Shown here in pieces: positions 44,028 to 52,880 of a DNA stretch of 64,000 bases. Both the position numbers and the translations under genes were made by a program. Position 1 is the first letter of the stretch, and each line of letters begins with the position of its first letter. This DNA is from Actinomadura sp. DC4 (GTDB lineage Bacteria; Actinomycetota; Actinomycetes; Streptosporangiales; Streptosporangiaceae), in contig NZ_JAUEQY010000009.1 of assembly GCF_030406325.1 (NCBI RefSeq), positions 269,974 through 333,973 on the forward strand, written 5' to 3'. The notes below the pieces were generated by a model. That model was not told the origin of the DNA. It did not search any database and saw only the letters and a list, made by a program, of their open reading frames with translations.

Positions 44028-45311
44028 ATGACATCCGCAGTTCCCAGGCTGCTGGTCGCCGCCCGGCCCGAGGCGGGGCCCGACGCTCCGTCCCGGCTTC
44101 TCCTGTCCGGCTATCTGGACCTCGGGCACCGGCCGGACGGCCCGCGTCACGCCGAGGGCGTGGCACTCGCCTACGACGAGTACGTGAGCGGTCCGACGAC
44201 GATGCCGTTGCGAAGGCAGCCGCCGGGGTCGATGCGCCGCGCGCTGGCGGAGGAGTGGCCGCACGAGCGGGTCGGGACCGAGCACCCGGCCGACCGGCCA
44301 CGCGACGAACGCTCGCCGCGATGGCAGCACCTGTGCGACGGCCTGGAGGCATGGCCGGACCTTCCGGCTGAGCGCCGGGCCGCGCTGCTGGGACTGTGCA
44401 ACGCCCTCGGCTACTTCGGGGTCACCGTGGATCTGGGTGGCCGTGTCCTCGGCGCCGGCGGGGAGATGACGACCGGCCACGCGGCGCAGATTCTGCTGGT
44501 CGCCGCTGCCGCCGCCAGGATCGGCGGATCGGCCGGCGAGTCCCTCGTCGAGCTCTGCGCCCGGGGAGACCGCCAGGCGAGGATCCTCGCCCGTACGTAC
44601 CTGGTGGGTCCACGCGCCTCGGCCGACGCCGTGGAAAGCCTGCTGGCCGACCTGCGCGCACCCTCCGTCGACCGCCTCGTGTGCTGCCTCGGCCTGCTGG
44701 CCTGCGCCTGGTCGTTCGACCGTGCCGGAGACCTGCGCCGGTTCTCCGCCTTCGTCGCCGAGGCACACGATGCCGCCGGGACACGGCCGGCGACGCACGC
44801 CTGGGAGGACTGCCGGCGATCGGTGGCCGAGGCACGGACGGTGGTCGCGCTGCGGTCCGGCGAGGTGGAGCGGGCGGTCGAGATCCATCGGGAGATCATC
44901 GAGAGCGACCCGTTCGACGCGCAGGCCTGCCTGGAACACGCCTCACTGCTGGAGCGCCTCGACCTCCGGAACGCGGCGGCCTGGTACCAGCGGGCCGTAC
45001 GCCTCGGGGCGCCGCTGACCGGCCTCGCGTTCGAGAGAGCGGGCGACGCGCAGCTGCGGGGCGGTGATCCGGTGGCCGCCTTCGACTCCTACGCGAGCTC
45101 GGTCTCGAACGCCGGCGGCAGCCCGTCCGCCCTCCGGAGGCTGGCCGAATGCGCGGGCCGGATCGGCCAGCGCGAGGTCGCGCGGTGGGCGCTGGAGCGA
45201 CTGGACTCATCGGAGGAGCGGCACGCGACCCCGGCATGGTCAGTGGGCACGTTCACGCCCGGTCCGATCCTGCGGTACGCCGCTCCCATGCGGAAGGGCG
45301 GCCGGTCATGA
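44028..45311 (+). CDS. TPR-type protein B2 of unknown function
   Basis: 427 residues from ATG 44028. It shares with B1 and A1/A2 the mid-protein block (RSPRWQHLCDGLEAWPDLPA) and the C-terminal TPR-like hairpins (LDLRNAAAWYQRAVRLGAPL, then RGGDPVAAFDSYASSV). The first 60 residues differ (LLVAARPEAGPDAPSRLLLS). It overlaps the HExxH gene by ATGA, which suggests a functional complex with that enzyme. The activity is unknown. Confidence 0.68.
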   Translation: MTSAVPRLLVAARPEAGPDAPSRLLLSGYLDLGHRPDGPRHAEGVALAYDEYVSGPTTMPLRRQPPGSMRRALAEEWPHERVGTEHPADRPRDERSPRWQHLCDGLEAWPDLPAERRAALLGLCNALGYFGVTVDLGGRVLGAGGEMTTGHAAQILLVAAAAARIGGSAGESLVELCARGDRQARILARTYLVGPRASADAVESLLADLRAPSVDRLVCCLGLLACAWSFDRAGDLRRFSAFVAEAHDAAGTRPATHAWEDCRRSVAEARTVVALRSGEVERAVEIHREIIESDPFDAQACLEHASLLERLDLRNAAAWYQRAVRLGAPLTGLAFERAGDAQLRGGDPVAAFDSYASSVSNAGGSPSALRRLAECAGRIGQREVARWALERLDSSEERHATPAWSVGTFTPGPILRYAAPMRKGGRS

Positions 45312-46495
45312 CAGTGGTGAACGAGCGTGCGCTCGACCCCGGCGCGGTGGATGACGGCGTCTGGGACGCCATGGTGACCCGCAACCTCACGCGACTGCCG
45401 GAACTGGTGGAACTCGGCCGGACACTGCGTGGGGAGGGGGTCGGTGAGCGGCACGTCGACGCCCTCGCGTCGGCCGTCGACGCGCTTCCCCGGGCGAAGA
45501 GCGCGGCGGTCGTCGCGGACCCGCTGTACAGCCACTGGTCCTCGAAGGTGAGCAGAAACTCCGACGCCCGATGGATCCTCGAACTCGGCCGGCTGATCCT
45601 GCTGCCCCATCTGCGGGGCGGAACCCTCCCCGCGAGCGGGGTCTTCGTGCCGGTGCACGCGGACGCGGCGGTCCACGTACCCGGGCTGGACCGCGTACGG
45701 GCGCCCGGCACGCTCGCCGGCGCCATCACCCGGCTCGCCGTCGAAGAGGACCTGCTGGTCATGGGGGCTCCGGAGACGACGGTGGTCGGCCCGGTGGACC
45801 GGCTCGTGGACGCGGAACGCCGGCGTCGGAGCGGAGCGGCCGGCGTGTTCGCCGACGGTTCGGACCCCTGGGCGACGGGGGTGCTCACCGCGATGAACGA
45901 CGCGCCACGGGTCGGCCCGTACCCGCGCCGTGACATCACCCCGCTGCCGGAGCCGGGCGATGACCTCCGGGCCACCTTCGCCGAGGCGCTGCGACTGCTG
46001 GCCGGGACCTGGCCGGAGGCCCACGCCGAGGTGACTCGGTACACCACGCTGATCGTCCCGTTCCATAGCCGGTATCTGCTCGGCTGGTCGACACCCCTCT
46101 TCCAGGGGGCGGCCTTCATCCGCGCGGCGCCCGGGGACGTGCTGTTCACCTTCGAGCGGATCGTGCACGAGTCGGCGCACCAGAGGCTGTTCGCGATCCA
46201 GCGGTCGGTGCGCATCCACGACGACCCGCCGGGCAGACGCCTTCCCTCGGCTCTCAGGAAGGACCCGCGTCCGACCGCGGGTGTCTACCACGCCGCCTTC
46301 GTCTGCGGCCGGCTCGTCCAGGCGTTCGCCCGCGCACTCGAGCGCCCCCTCGGCGAGCAGTGGGAACAGCGGTACGAACAGCTCACCGGGGCCTACTTCG
46401 ACATGTCCGAGACCCTGCACACCCACGCGTCGCTGACGCGGATCGGACGCGACATGCTCACCAACCTCGATGGCCGCGTACGCGCGGCGATCTGA
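45308..46495 (+). CDS. HExxH-type peptide beta-hydroxylase (mod_HExxH family)
   Basis: 395 residues. The motif H287-E288-S-A-H291 (RIVHESAHQRLFAI), then RKDPRPTAGVYHAAFVCGRL, matches the family first annotated as HEXXH putative RiPP modification proteins and later described as 2-oxoglutarate- and iron-dependent peptide beta-hydroxylases. In that family the HExxH His residues bind iron rather than acting in proteolysis. It likely hydroxylates a beta carbon of a core residue of precursor B (Asp30 or a Tyr are candidates). It is coupled to B2 by a 4-base overlap. The site and product are inferred. Confidence 0.83.
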   Translation: MTVVNERALDPGAVDDGVWDAMVTRNLTRLPELVELGRTLRGEGVGERHVDALASAVDALPRAKSAAVVADPLYSHWSSKVSRNSDARWILELGRLILLPHLRGGTLPASGVFVPVHADAAVHVPGLDRVRAPGTLAGAITRLAVEEDLLVMGAPETTVVGPVDRLVDAERRRRSGAAGVFADGSDPWATGVLTAMNDAPRVGPYPRRDITPLPEPGDDLRATFAEALRLLAGTWPEAHAEVTRYTTLIVPFHSRYLLGWSTPLFQGAAFIRAAPGDVLFTFERIVHESAHQRLFAIQRSVRIHDDPPGRRLPSALRKDPRPTAGVYHAAFVCGRLVQAFARALERPLGEQWEQRYEQLTGAYFDMSETLHTHASLTRIGRDMLTNLDGRVRAAI

Positions 46496-46522
46496 CGACG
46501 CTGGGACCAGGAGGTCGGCACG

Positions 46523-47683
46523 GTGGACCGCAGTGCGATGGAAGGGGAGACCCGGCGCAGGCTCCGGCTGAGGGCCAGCACCCAGCGGATCGTGAGCGGG
46601 GACTCGCTCGTCCTGGCGCTCGGCTCCGCGCGCGCCCGCCTCCGGCCGTTCGACCAGACCGCGGAGAAGGTGCTCTGGCGCCTGGCCGACGGCGTCGACG
46701 TGGTCGAAGAACTGCGCTCGCTGCCCGGCGAGCGCAGGCCGGCGTTCGCCGAGTGGTTCGACACCCTGCGCCGTGGAGACCTCCTGGAACCGGCCGACGC
46801 CGATGGGACGACCCTCGCCGACACCGATCTGCTCCGCTTCGACCGTCTGCTGAACCGGCTGGCGACCTATGAGTCCCCGGACCGTGATCGCTGGAAGATC
46901 CTGGAGAGCCTGCGTGGCAGGACGGTCGCGGTGCTCGGTGTCGGCGGGCTCGCCTCATGGGTGCTCTACAACCTCGTGTGCTGCGGAGTCGGGCGGCTCC
47001 GGCTGATCGACGCGGACGTGGTCGAGCTGTCCAACCTCAACCGGTCGATCCTGTTCGCCGAGGCGGACGTGGGCCGCCGGAAGATCGACGCGGTACGGGA
47101 CTCGCTGCTGCGCTTCGCGCCACGTACGGTCATCGAGGGCGTCGAACTCCAGGTCACCTGCGCCGACGATCTGGCCGAGGCGTTGTCCGGCGTGGACCTT
47201 CTGATCGCGACCGGAGACAAGCCCGCGTGGCTGATCCGCGAGTGGGTCGTCGTCGCCGGGCGACGGCTCGGGATCCCGACGCTGCATCCGGGCCGTGGGA
47301 GGGTGGGCCCGTTCGATCTGAACGACGGCCGCGGCTGCGCGCTGTGCGAGTGGGCGGATCTGGTGAGCCGTCACCCCGGTGCGCCGGCGCAGCTCGCCAC
47401 GCTGCGGCGGCTGCCCCAATCCGATCCCGGGCCCATCAGCCCGGTCGGCGGGATGACCGCGGCGTTCACGGCCCAGGAGGCGTTCCGCTACCTGGTCGGG
47501 GTGGAACCGGTGACCGCCGGCCGTGCCTGGCAGCTCAACCCCGACCTGACCTCACGGCTGACCGGGGCCGTACGCAACGACAGGTGCCCCACCTGCGGTT
47601 CGCCGGATGATCCGGCCCGTGTGGGGCCGCCCTCCGAGCTGATTCCCGGCGTCGGAGCGGCCGGTCATGACACGCGTGCGTGA
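46523..47683 (+). CDS. ThiF/E1-like adenylating enzyme with N-terminal winged-helix (RRE-like) domain
   Basis: 386 residues from GTG 46523, with AGGAGG upstream. Residues 1-95 resemble a PqqD-type peptide recognition element (FDQTAEKVLWRLADGVDVVE, LRRGDLLEP). Residues about 130-380 are an E1/ThiF domain with nucleotide loop GVGGLASWVL, DADVVELSNLNR, VGRRKIDAV and LIATGDKPAWLIRE. Cys pairs CALC and CPTC form a likely zinc site. Relatives either adenylate a peptide C-terminus (MccB) or deliver leader peptides to a YcaO (ocin-ThiF). No YcaO is seen, and precursor B ends in Gly-Gly, so C-terminal activation is possible. It overlaps the flavin reductase gene by 17 bases. Confidence 0.85.
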   Translation: MDRSAMEGETRRRLRLRASTQRIVSGDSLVLALGSARARLRPFDQTAEKVLWRLADGVDVVEELRSLPGERRPAFAEWFDTLRRGDLLEPADADGTTLADTDLLRFDRLLNRLATYESPDRDRWKILESLRGRTVAVLGVGGLASWVLYNLVCCGVGRLRLIDADVVELSNLNRSILFAEADVGRRKIDAVRDSLLRFAPRTVIEGVELQVTCADDLAEALSGVDLLIATGDKPAWLIREWVVVAGRRLGIPTLHPGRGRVGPFDLNDGRGCALCEWADLVSRHPGAPAQLATLRRLPQSDPGPISPVGGMTAAFTAQEAFRYLVGVEPVTAGRAWQLNPDLTSRLTGAVRNDRCPTCGSPDDPARVGPPSELIPGVGAAGHDTRA

Positions 47684-48206
47684 CGCGGTCGGACGACTCG
47701 CCGTCGACGCCGACCGCGTGGCCGCCGATGACCACAGAGAACTCATGAGCCGTTTCCCGGCCGGAGTGGCGATCGTGACCACCGCTGATCGCGACGGGGT
47801 TCCGTACGGCCTGACCTGTACCGCGTTCGCCAGCGTGGGGCTGGACCCGCCCACGCTGCTGGTGTGCCTGCACCGGGACAGCCGGACGCTGCGGGCACTG
47901 CGCTCACGTGGAGCGTTCGCGGTGCATCTGCTGGACGCCGATTCGGCGGACACGGCCGCCTCGTTCGCGGAACGCGACGGTGACCCCTTCGCGGTGGTCG
48001 CGTGGGCGCCGTCGGCGCGGTTCGGCATCCCGATCGTGAGCGGCCGCACCGTCGGGCACGCGGAGTGCGTCGTGGCCGGGAGCACCGACGCGAGCGACCA
48101 CGTGGTGGTGTTCGGAGAGGTCGTCGCCACCTCACTGGGCGCCGGCGACCCGATGGTCTACGGCCTGCGGGAGTTCGTCCGCTGGCCGGGGCGTCCGGCG
48201 AGCTGA
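47667..48206 (+). CDS. Flavin reductase (HpaC-like, FMN/FAD)
   Basis: 179 residues from ATG 47667. The segment RFPAGVAIVTTADRDGVPYG and then CTAFASVGLDPPTLLVCLHR is the typical flavin reductase domain, ending with VYGLREFVRW. It reduces FAD or FMN with NAD(P)H. Co-transcription with the halogenase operon makes it the natural supplier of FADH2 for the 41154 halogenase. Confidence 0.92.
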   Translation: MTRVRDAVGRLAVDADRVAADDHRELMSRFPAGVAIVTTADRDGVPYGLTCTAFASVGLDPPTLLVCLHRDSRTLRALRSRGAFAVHLLDADSADTAASFAERDGDPFAVVAWAPSARFGIPIVSGRTVGHAECVVAGSTDASDHVVVFGEVVATSLGAGDPMVYGLREFVRWPGRPAS

Positions 48207-48215
48207 GGGAGCACC

Positions 48216-49490
48216 GTGGCGGCCGGCGGACGGCGGAGGACATGGTTGACCGTGTCGCGGACGGAGGAGCGGCCGGCTCGCGCGGTGTTCCGATCGCGGG
48301 TGTTCGTGCTGATGTGGTCCGGCTTCGTGATCTCCACGGTGGGAGACCAGCTCTACCGGGTCGCCCTGGCCGTCGGTGTCTCCTCCCGCGGGGCGGGTGC
48401 CCTGGCCTCTCTCGGCCTGGTGCTGGCGCTGCCGACCGCCCTGTTCGGGCTGCTGTCCGGCGTGTTGATCGACCACACGAACAAGTTCCGGCTGCTCATC
48501 AGAACGGATCTGCTGCGTGCGGCGATCGTCGCCGCTCTGGGCTGCGTCTTCCTGTCGGCGCGGCCTCCGTTGCCCGGCGTCCTGGCGCTGGCGGGCCTGC
48601 TCGGGGTGGTGAGCGTGCTGTTCGCGCCGGGTCTTCAGGCCCTGCTGCCCGAGATGAGCAGTGGCACCGACGAGATGGTCGCCATGGACACCTGGATCCT
48701 GGGTGCGGCCGGTTCGGCGGCCGTCATCGGTCCCGCCGTGTCGGGCGCCCTGCTGGCGATCGTCGATCCCGAGATCTTGATGTGGGCGGACGCGGCGACG
48801 TTCGTCTGCTCTGCGGTCATGCTGGCCGGCGCCCGCCGGCGCATGCACGCCGGGGCCCCGCGGCCCGATCCGCCGAGGGCGGCGGGCACGCGGGTCAAGG
48901 CCGCCGCCGACGGGCTGAGGTTCGTGCTCCGACACGACGTCCTGCGGCCGTGTTTCCTGACATTCCCGCTGATGGAATTCGCGGCCTACTGCATTCCGTT
49001 TCTGCTGCCGCTCATCATCTCCGCGCATTACGGGCACATGCGTAGCGACATCTACGGGCTGTGCCTGGCGGCGCTCGGTGGCGGACGGCTGCTCGGCATG
49101 ATCCTGGTCAACCGTTCCGCACTGAAGAGAAATCGAGGCCGGATATTGCGCGGAAACTTCATCCTCCAGGGCATTCCCATAGTGGGTGTCGCCGCCTATG
49201 GCCGGCCATTGCTGATTCCCGCGGCGCTTGTCGTGGTGGGTGTCGCATCCGGGGCGGCACAGGTGTCCATGTCCTCGTACGTGCAGGTCGAGGTCGCTCC
49301 GCAGATGCGAGGGCGGGTCTTCAGCAGCCTGCTGTCGATGACGTCGTGGTTGCAACCGCTGGGGGCGCTCGTCTTCGGGAGCGTCGCCGCCGCTTTCGGG
49401 GCGTCCGTCGCCTTCGCGCTGATCGGCGCGATACTCGTCCTCGGGGGCACCAGACTCCTGCTCTCGACGTCGCTGGCGAGTGTCCGGTGA
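48216..49490 (+). CDS. MFS-family exporter
   Basis: 424 residues from GTG 48216 (GTG 48252 is also possible). About twelve hydrophobic segments; the first is VFVLMWSGFVISTVGDQLYR, and LIDHTNKFRLLI is the loop 2-3 region of the enterobactin exporter-like MFS group. It is the only exporter in subcluster B and probably exports its product. It overlaps the M16 gene by 4 bases. Confidence 0.9.
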   Translation: MAAGGRRRTWLTVSRTEERPARAVFRSRVFVLMWSGFVISTVGDQLYRVALAVGVSSRGAGALASLGLVLALPTALFGLLSGVLIDHTNKFRLLIRTDLLRAAIVAALGCVFLSARPPLPGVLALAGLLGVVSVLFAPGLQALLPEMSSGTDEMVAMDTWILGAAGSAAVIGPAVSGALLAIVDPEILMWADAATFVCSAVMLAGARRRMHAGAPRPDPPRAAGTRVKAAADGLRFVLRHDVLRPCFLTFPLMEFAAYCIPFLLPLIISAHYGHMRSDIYGLCLAALGGGRLLGMILVNRSALKRNRGRILRGNFILQGIPIVGVAAYGRPLLIPAALVVVGVASGAAQVSMSSYVQVEVAPQMRGRVFSSLLSMTSWLQPLGALVFGSVAAAFGASVAFALIGAILVLGGTRLLLSTSLASVR

Positions 49491-51967
49491 CGCCGTCCGC
49501 GCAGCTCGTCGACGTGGGCGAGTGGAGCTACCGGGACAGCGTCGTCGTTCCCGGTTCCGGGCTCGTCTCCCTGTGGGCCCATTCCACCGGAGCCACCCAT
49601 CTGCACGGCTGGCAGGTGCCGGGAGACGCGGCCTTCGGCCTGACCTTCCGCACCGAGTCCGGGGACGACCGCGGCGCCGCGCACGTCCTCGAGCATCTGG
49701 TGGGGACCGGCTCGCGGAAATACCATTCCACCTGCGCGCTTTACATGTCGATGTTCCGCACGATGTCGGATTTCCTCAACGGATTCACTGAGACCGGGCG
49801 TACCAGCTATACCTTCGTCTCCGCCGACGTCACCGACTACGCCGTCATCCTGGACGTACTGCTCGATGCCGTCTACTTTCCCGCACTCGGCGAGCGTGAG
49901 TTCCTGCGTGAGGCCGCTCGCCATATACATCCCGGGGAAAGTGGCAGAGAAGGCGTCATCTCGGGCGTGGTGTTCCACGAGATGTGGCTCAAACGGGAGC
50001 GCGAGGACGAATGGATCTCCCGTCTGCTGACGCGGCACACGTCGCCGAGGAGTTTCGCCCAGTACCGCCACGAAGGCACGCCGGACGCCGTGGCGCGGCT
50101 GACGTACGAGGAATGCCTCGACTACCACGAGCGGTGGTACCGCCCGGCCAACGCCCACAGCTTCTCGTCCGGCGACGTGCTGCCGGCCGTACTGCGCGCC
50201 CTCGACGCCGCCCACCACGCGTGCGCGGCCGGGAAACGGATCGCGGACAGTCCCGGCGGACCGGTGGCGCCGCTCTCCGGCCCTCATCGGCTCCGCGACA
50301 TGCGCTGGACGGCACTGCGGATCGGTCTCCCCGGCGGCACGCTGACGGACTGGCTGTCCGCGCTGCGGCTGGCCGGAGCGTACGCCGCGACCGGCGCGAA
50401 GCCGCGGCCCGACGTGCTCGGCCCCCCGGCGCTGGTCGACGGCCGGCCTGCGCTGTGGTGCGCGCTACGTGGCGGTGAACCTCACAAGATCGACCGGCTG
50501 TGGCCGGTGGCCGGCGGCGAACCGCGGCACACGTCACCGGAGGCGCTGGCCGCGCACCTCGGTGCCCGGTACCGCGACCTCCCGGCCGAACTGCGCTGGG
50601 GCCTGGCGCTGGCACCGCTGCGCGTCGCCGGCGTGGACCAGATCGCCTTCTGGGGGTCCGGCGACCAGGACCCGCCGCCGGAGGGCCCTCTCGACATCCG
50701 CGTGGTCGAGCTCACCGGACGCGGCGACGATGTCTCCTCGGCCTGGTCGGCCGATCGGGCGGCCGAGGACGACCGCGTCTGGCGAACGACGACACGGTCC
50801 GACGACGAGTCGCTGCCCTTGCGACGGCTCGGCGAGCGCGGCGGATGCGGGCTGGAGGCCATGGAGATCCGGTCCGCGGGACTGTCGTACCTCCTGCGGC
50901 CGGGAGAGGATCGGCGCTATCGGCACCTCGAACTGCCCGTACGGGAGCAGGCGCTGTCTCTGCTGCACCCGCTCGGTGAGATCCTCCGGCGGCGTGACGG
51001 GGTGCCGGCCGACCCGCTCGGCCCGTGCGCTGTGCGAACGGATGAGGAGAACCGCCCGGTCGTCGACCTGGTCGTCCCGATCGGCGGCGGCGTCCAGGAT
51101 GAGCTGCTGCCCGCGGATCTCGCGCCCGCCCTCGCGAAGGCGGCGGCGCTGTGGCGGAGGCAACTCGCCGCAGCCGTCATCACCCGGCCCGCCGACATCG
51201 CCCGCAGGATCTGTCTCGGTTCGCTGAGCGCCGCAGGCCGCGCGGTCGACCTGCTCAACGGGCACGCGGCGGCGGTGAACCTCGGGAACGCCCTGGCGGA
51301 CGAGGATCGGCTGCGCGCCGGCATCGAGAGCCTGCGGGAGCTGGTCGGCGCCGCCGGAGTCTCTCTCGTCATCGTGGGCGAAGAACCGCCGGGGGTTTCT
51401 GTACGCTCCGGGCGGCTGCCCGACGCTCCGAGCGTCGAGGCCGTGCCGCCCGACATCCCGGACGGGCTCCTGCGAAGCGGCGTCACCTGCGCCGCCTGGG
51501 ACGCGTCCGGCATTCCGGACGGTGACTGGCCGGCCCTCCTGGTGGCGGCCGGACACGTACACCGCTTCCTGCATCACAACGTGCGTGAGCTCGGCGGCGC
51601 CTACGCGGTGGGCGCGCAGGCGGACGTGCTCATCAAGACGATGTGCGTGTGGTCGCAGGCCGATCCCGCACCGCGACGCACCCTCGACCTCTACCGCACG
51701 CTCTGGGCCGGCGCGCTGCGCGAGATGTCGCGGGACGACCTGGAGACGGCCAAGCTCATCGCGGTACGGACGGAGCGCGGCCGCCGTAAGACGCTGACTT
51801 ACCTCAGCGGAGTCGCGCGGTCCTCCCCGTCGCTGAACCACGACTTCGCCGGCCTGGTCGACAAAGTGGACCTGGAGTCGCTGCGGCGGGTCGCGGCGGA
51901 GATCGCCACCTCGAGGTGGCAGGCCCTGGGATGGCCTCGGAACGCCGACCGGGCGGTCCTGCTGTGA
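49487..51967 (+). CDS. M16-family (insulinase/PreP-like) metallopeptidase
   Basis: 826 residues from GTG 49487. The inverted zinc motif is H66-V-L-E69-H70 (AHVLEHLVGTGSRKY), and the third ligand is Glu165 in GVVFHEMWLK, spaced as in M16 enzymes. The length and layout suggest a one-chain, multi-domain M16C-like enzyme (PreP is about 970 residues), which encloses short peptides. The C-terminal half is divergent. It is probably the leader-removing or degrading peptidase for precursor B; it may also remove misprocessed peptide. It overlaps the methyltransferase by GTGA. Confidence 0.87.
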   Translation: MTPSAQLVDVGEWSYRDSVVVPGSGLVSLWAHSTGATHLHGWQVPGDAAFGLTFRTESGDDRGAAHVLEHLVGTGSRKYHSTCALYMSMFRTMSDFLNGFTETGRTSYTFVSADVTDYAVILDVLLDAVYFPALGEREFLREAARHIHPGESGREGVISGVVFHEMWLKREREDEWISRLLTRHTSPRSFAQYRHEGTPDAVARLTYEECLDYHERWYRPANAHSFSSGDVLPAVLRALDAAHHACAAGKRIADSPGGPVAPLSGPHRLRDMRWTALRIGLPGGTLTDWLSALRLAGAYAATGAKPRPDVLGPPALVDGRPALWCALRGGEPHKIDRLWPVAGGEPRHTSPEALAAHLGARYRDLPAELRWGLALAPLRVAGVDQIAFWGSGDQDPPPEGPLDIRVVELTGRGDDVSSAWSADRAAEDDRVWRTTTRSDDESLPLRRLGERGGCGLEAMEIRSAGLSYLLRPGEDRRYRHLELPVREQALSLLHPLGEILRRRDGVPADPLGPCAVRTDEENRPVVDLVVPIGGGVQDELLPADLAPALAKAAALWRRQLAAAVITRPADIARRICLGSLSAAGRAVDLLNGHAAAVNLGNALADEDRLRAGIESLRELVGAAGVSLVIVGEEPPGVSVRSGRLPDAPSVEAVPPDIPDGLLRSGVTCAAWDASGIPDGDWPALLVAAGHVHRFLHHNVRELGGAYAVGAQADVLIKTMCVWSQADPAPRRTLDLYRTLWAGALREMSRDDLETAKLIAVRTERGRRKTLTYLSGVARSSPSLNHDFAGLVDKVDLESLRRVAAEIATSRWQALGWPRNADRAVLL

Positions 51968-52809
51968 GCACTTCGTCGGAAGGGATGGGCAGGATGACGC
52001 AGACCCGCTCCGAGAGCGCGGACGAGATCCGTTCGAGGGATGCCGATGAGAGTTATGGGCCCGTGTTCGCCGCCGTTTACGACGCCGAGTGGAAGCGGCA
52101 CGTTCCGGTCGTCGGAGCGGCCCTGATCAGGTTCGCCGAGACCGATGACGACATCTCGGTGAACCGCCCGGTACTCGACGTCTGCTGCGGTACCGGGCAC
52201 GTGTCCTGCCACCTGGCGAACCACGGTTTCGACGTCGTGGGTATTGACGCGTCTCCGCACATGATCGGGAGAGCCAGGGAGAACGCCGAGAAGACCGACG
52301 ATGCTCACAGGCTTCGGTTCGCGGTCCAGGACGCGACGGAGATGAACGTCGGCCGCGGGTTCGGGCTGGCGGTCTCGACGCTCGACGCGATGAACCACTT
52401 GACGGACCTCGCCGAACTGCGGAAATGCTTTTCCTCGGTCCGTACGGCATTGGCCCCGGGTGGTGTGTTCGTCTTCGACATGCACACCGTGTCCGGCCTT
52501 CGCGAACTGAACCGCGTCGAGGTACGAGAGACCCCGGACACCTTGTTCGTGGCCCGAACCATTTATGACCCGTACGCCGAGGTCCTGGTCGCCCGGATAT
52601 CCGGGTGCCGGCGGGACGGCGCCACCTGGCAGCGCTTCACGCATTCGGTGCGAGAGCGTGCGTATCCTTCTCGTTCCATCGAGGAGGCACTCCACGACGC
52701 GGGCTTCGACCGGGTCCACGCCGCCGAGCCGGCCGACCTCCACACCCCGCTGCCGAACGCGGATGACCTGCCGCGCGCGTTCTACGTGGCCCGGAACTCC
52801 ACTTCATGA
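51964..52809 (+). CDS. Class I SAM-dependent methyltransferase
   Basis: 281 residues from GTG 51964 (GTGA overlap); ATG 51994 is an alternative. The SAM loop is VLDVCCGTGHVSCHLANHG, then GIDASPHMIGRAREN and FAVQDATEMN. The C-terminal half is like small-molecule N- or O-methyltransferases. It may methylate the subcluster B product. It is the last gene of the operon; a hairpin follows. Confidence 0.88.
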   Translation: MSTSSEGMGRMTQTRSESADEIRSRDADESYGPVFAAVYDAEWKRHVPVVGAALIRFAETDDDISVNRPVLDVCCGTGHVSCHLANHGFDVVGIDASPHMIGRARENAEKTDDAHRLRFAVQDATEMNVGRGFGLAVSTLDAMNHLTDLAELRKCFSSVRTALAPGGVFVFDMHTVSGLRELNRVEVRETPDTLFVARTIYDPYAEVLVARISGCRRDGATWQRFTHSVRERAYPSRSIEEALHDAGFDRVHAAEPADLHTPLPNADDLPRAFYVARNSTS

Positions 52810-52822
52810 TCTCCGGCCGGGA

Positions 52823-52847
52823 GCCGGGAGGTGAGATCCCTCCCGGC
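52823..52847. terminator. Bidirectional hairpin ending subcluster B operon
   Basis: GCCGGGAGG and its exact complement around a seven-base loop, between the convergent methyltransferase and decarboxylase genes. Confidence 0.6.
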
Positions 52848-52880
52848 CACCCGACAGGGTGAAATCCGGAGGCGGTGCCC

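Noticed and set aside
45308..46495. HExxH protein as a zinc metallopeptidase
   Set aside because: The surrounding motifs match the peptide-modification family rather than a peptidase, and separate S9 and M16 peptidases are already present.
46523..47683. E1-like protein as a ThiF/MoeB housekeeping enzyme
   Set aside because: The N-terminal winged-helix part and the position inside the halogenase operon do not fit thiamine or molybdopterin synthesis genes, and no ThiS/MoaD-like gene is near.
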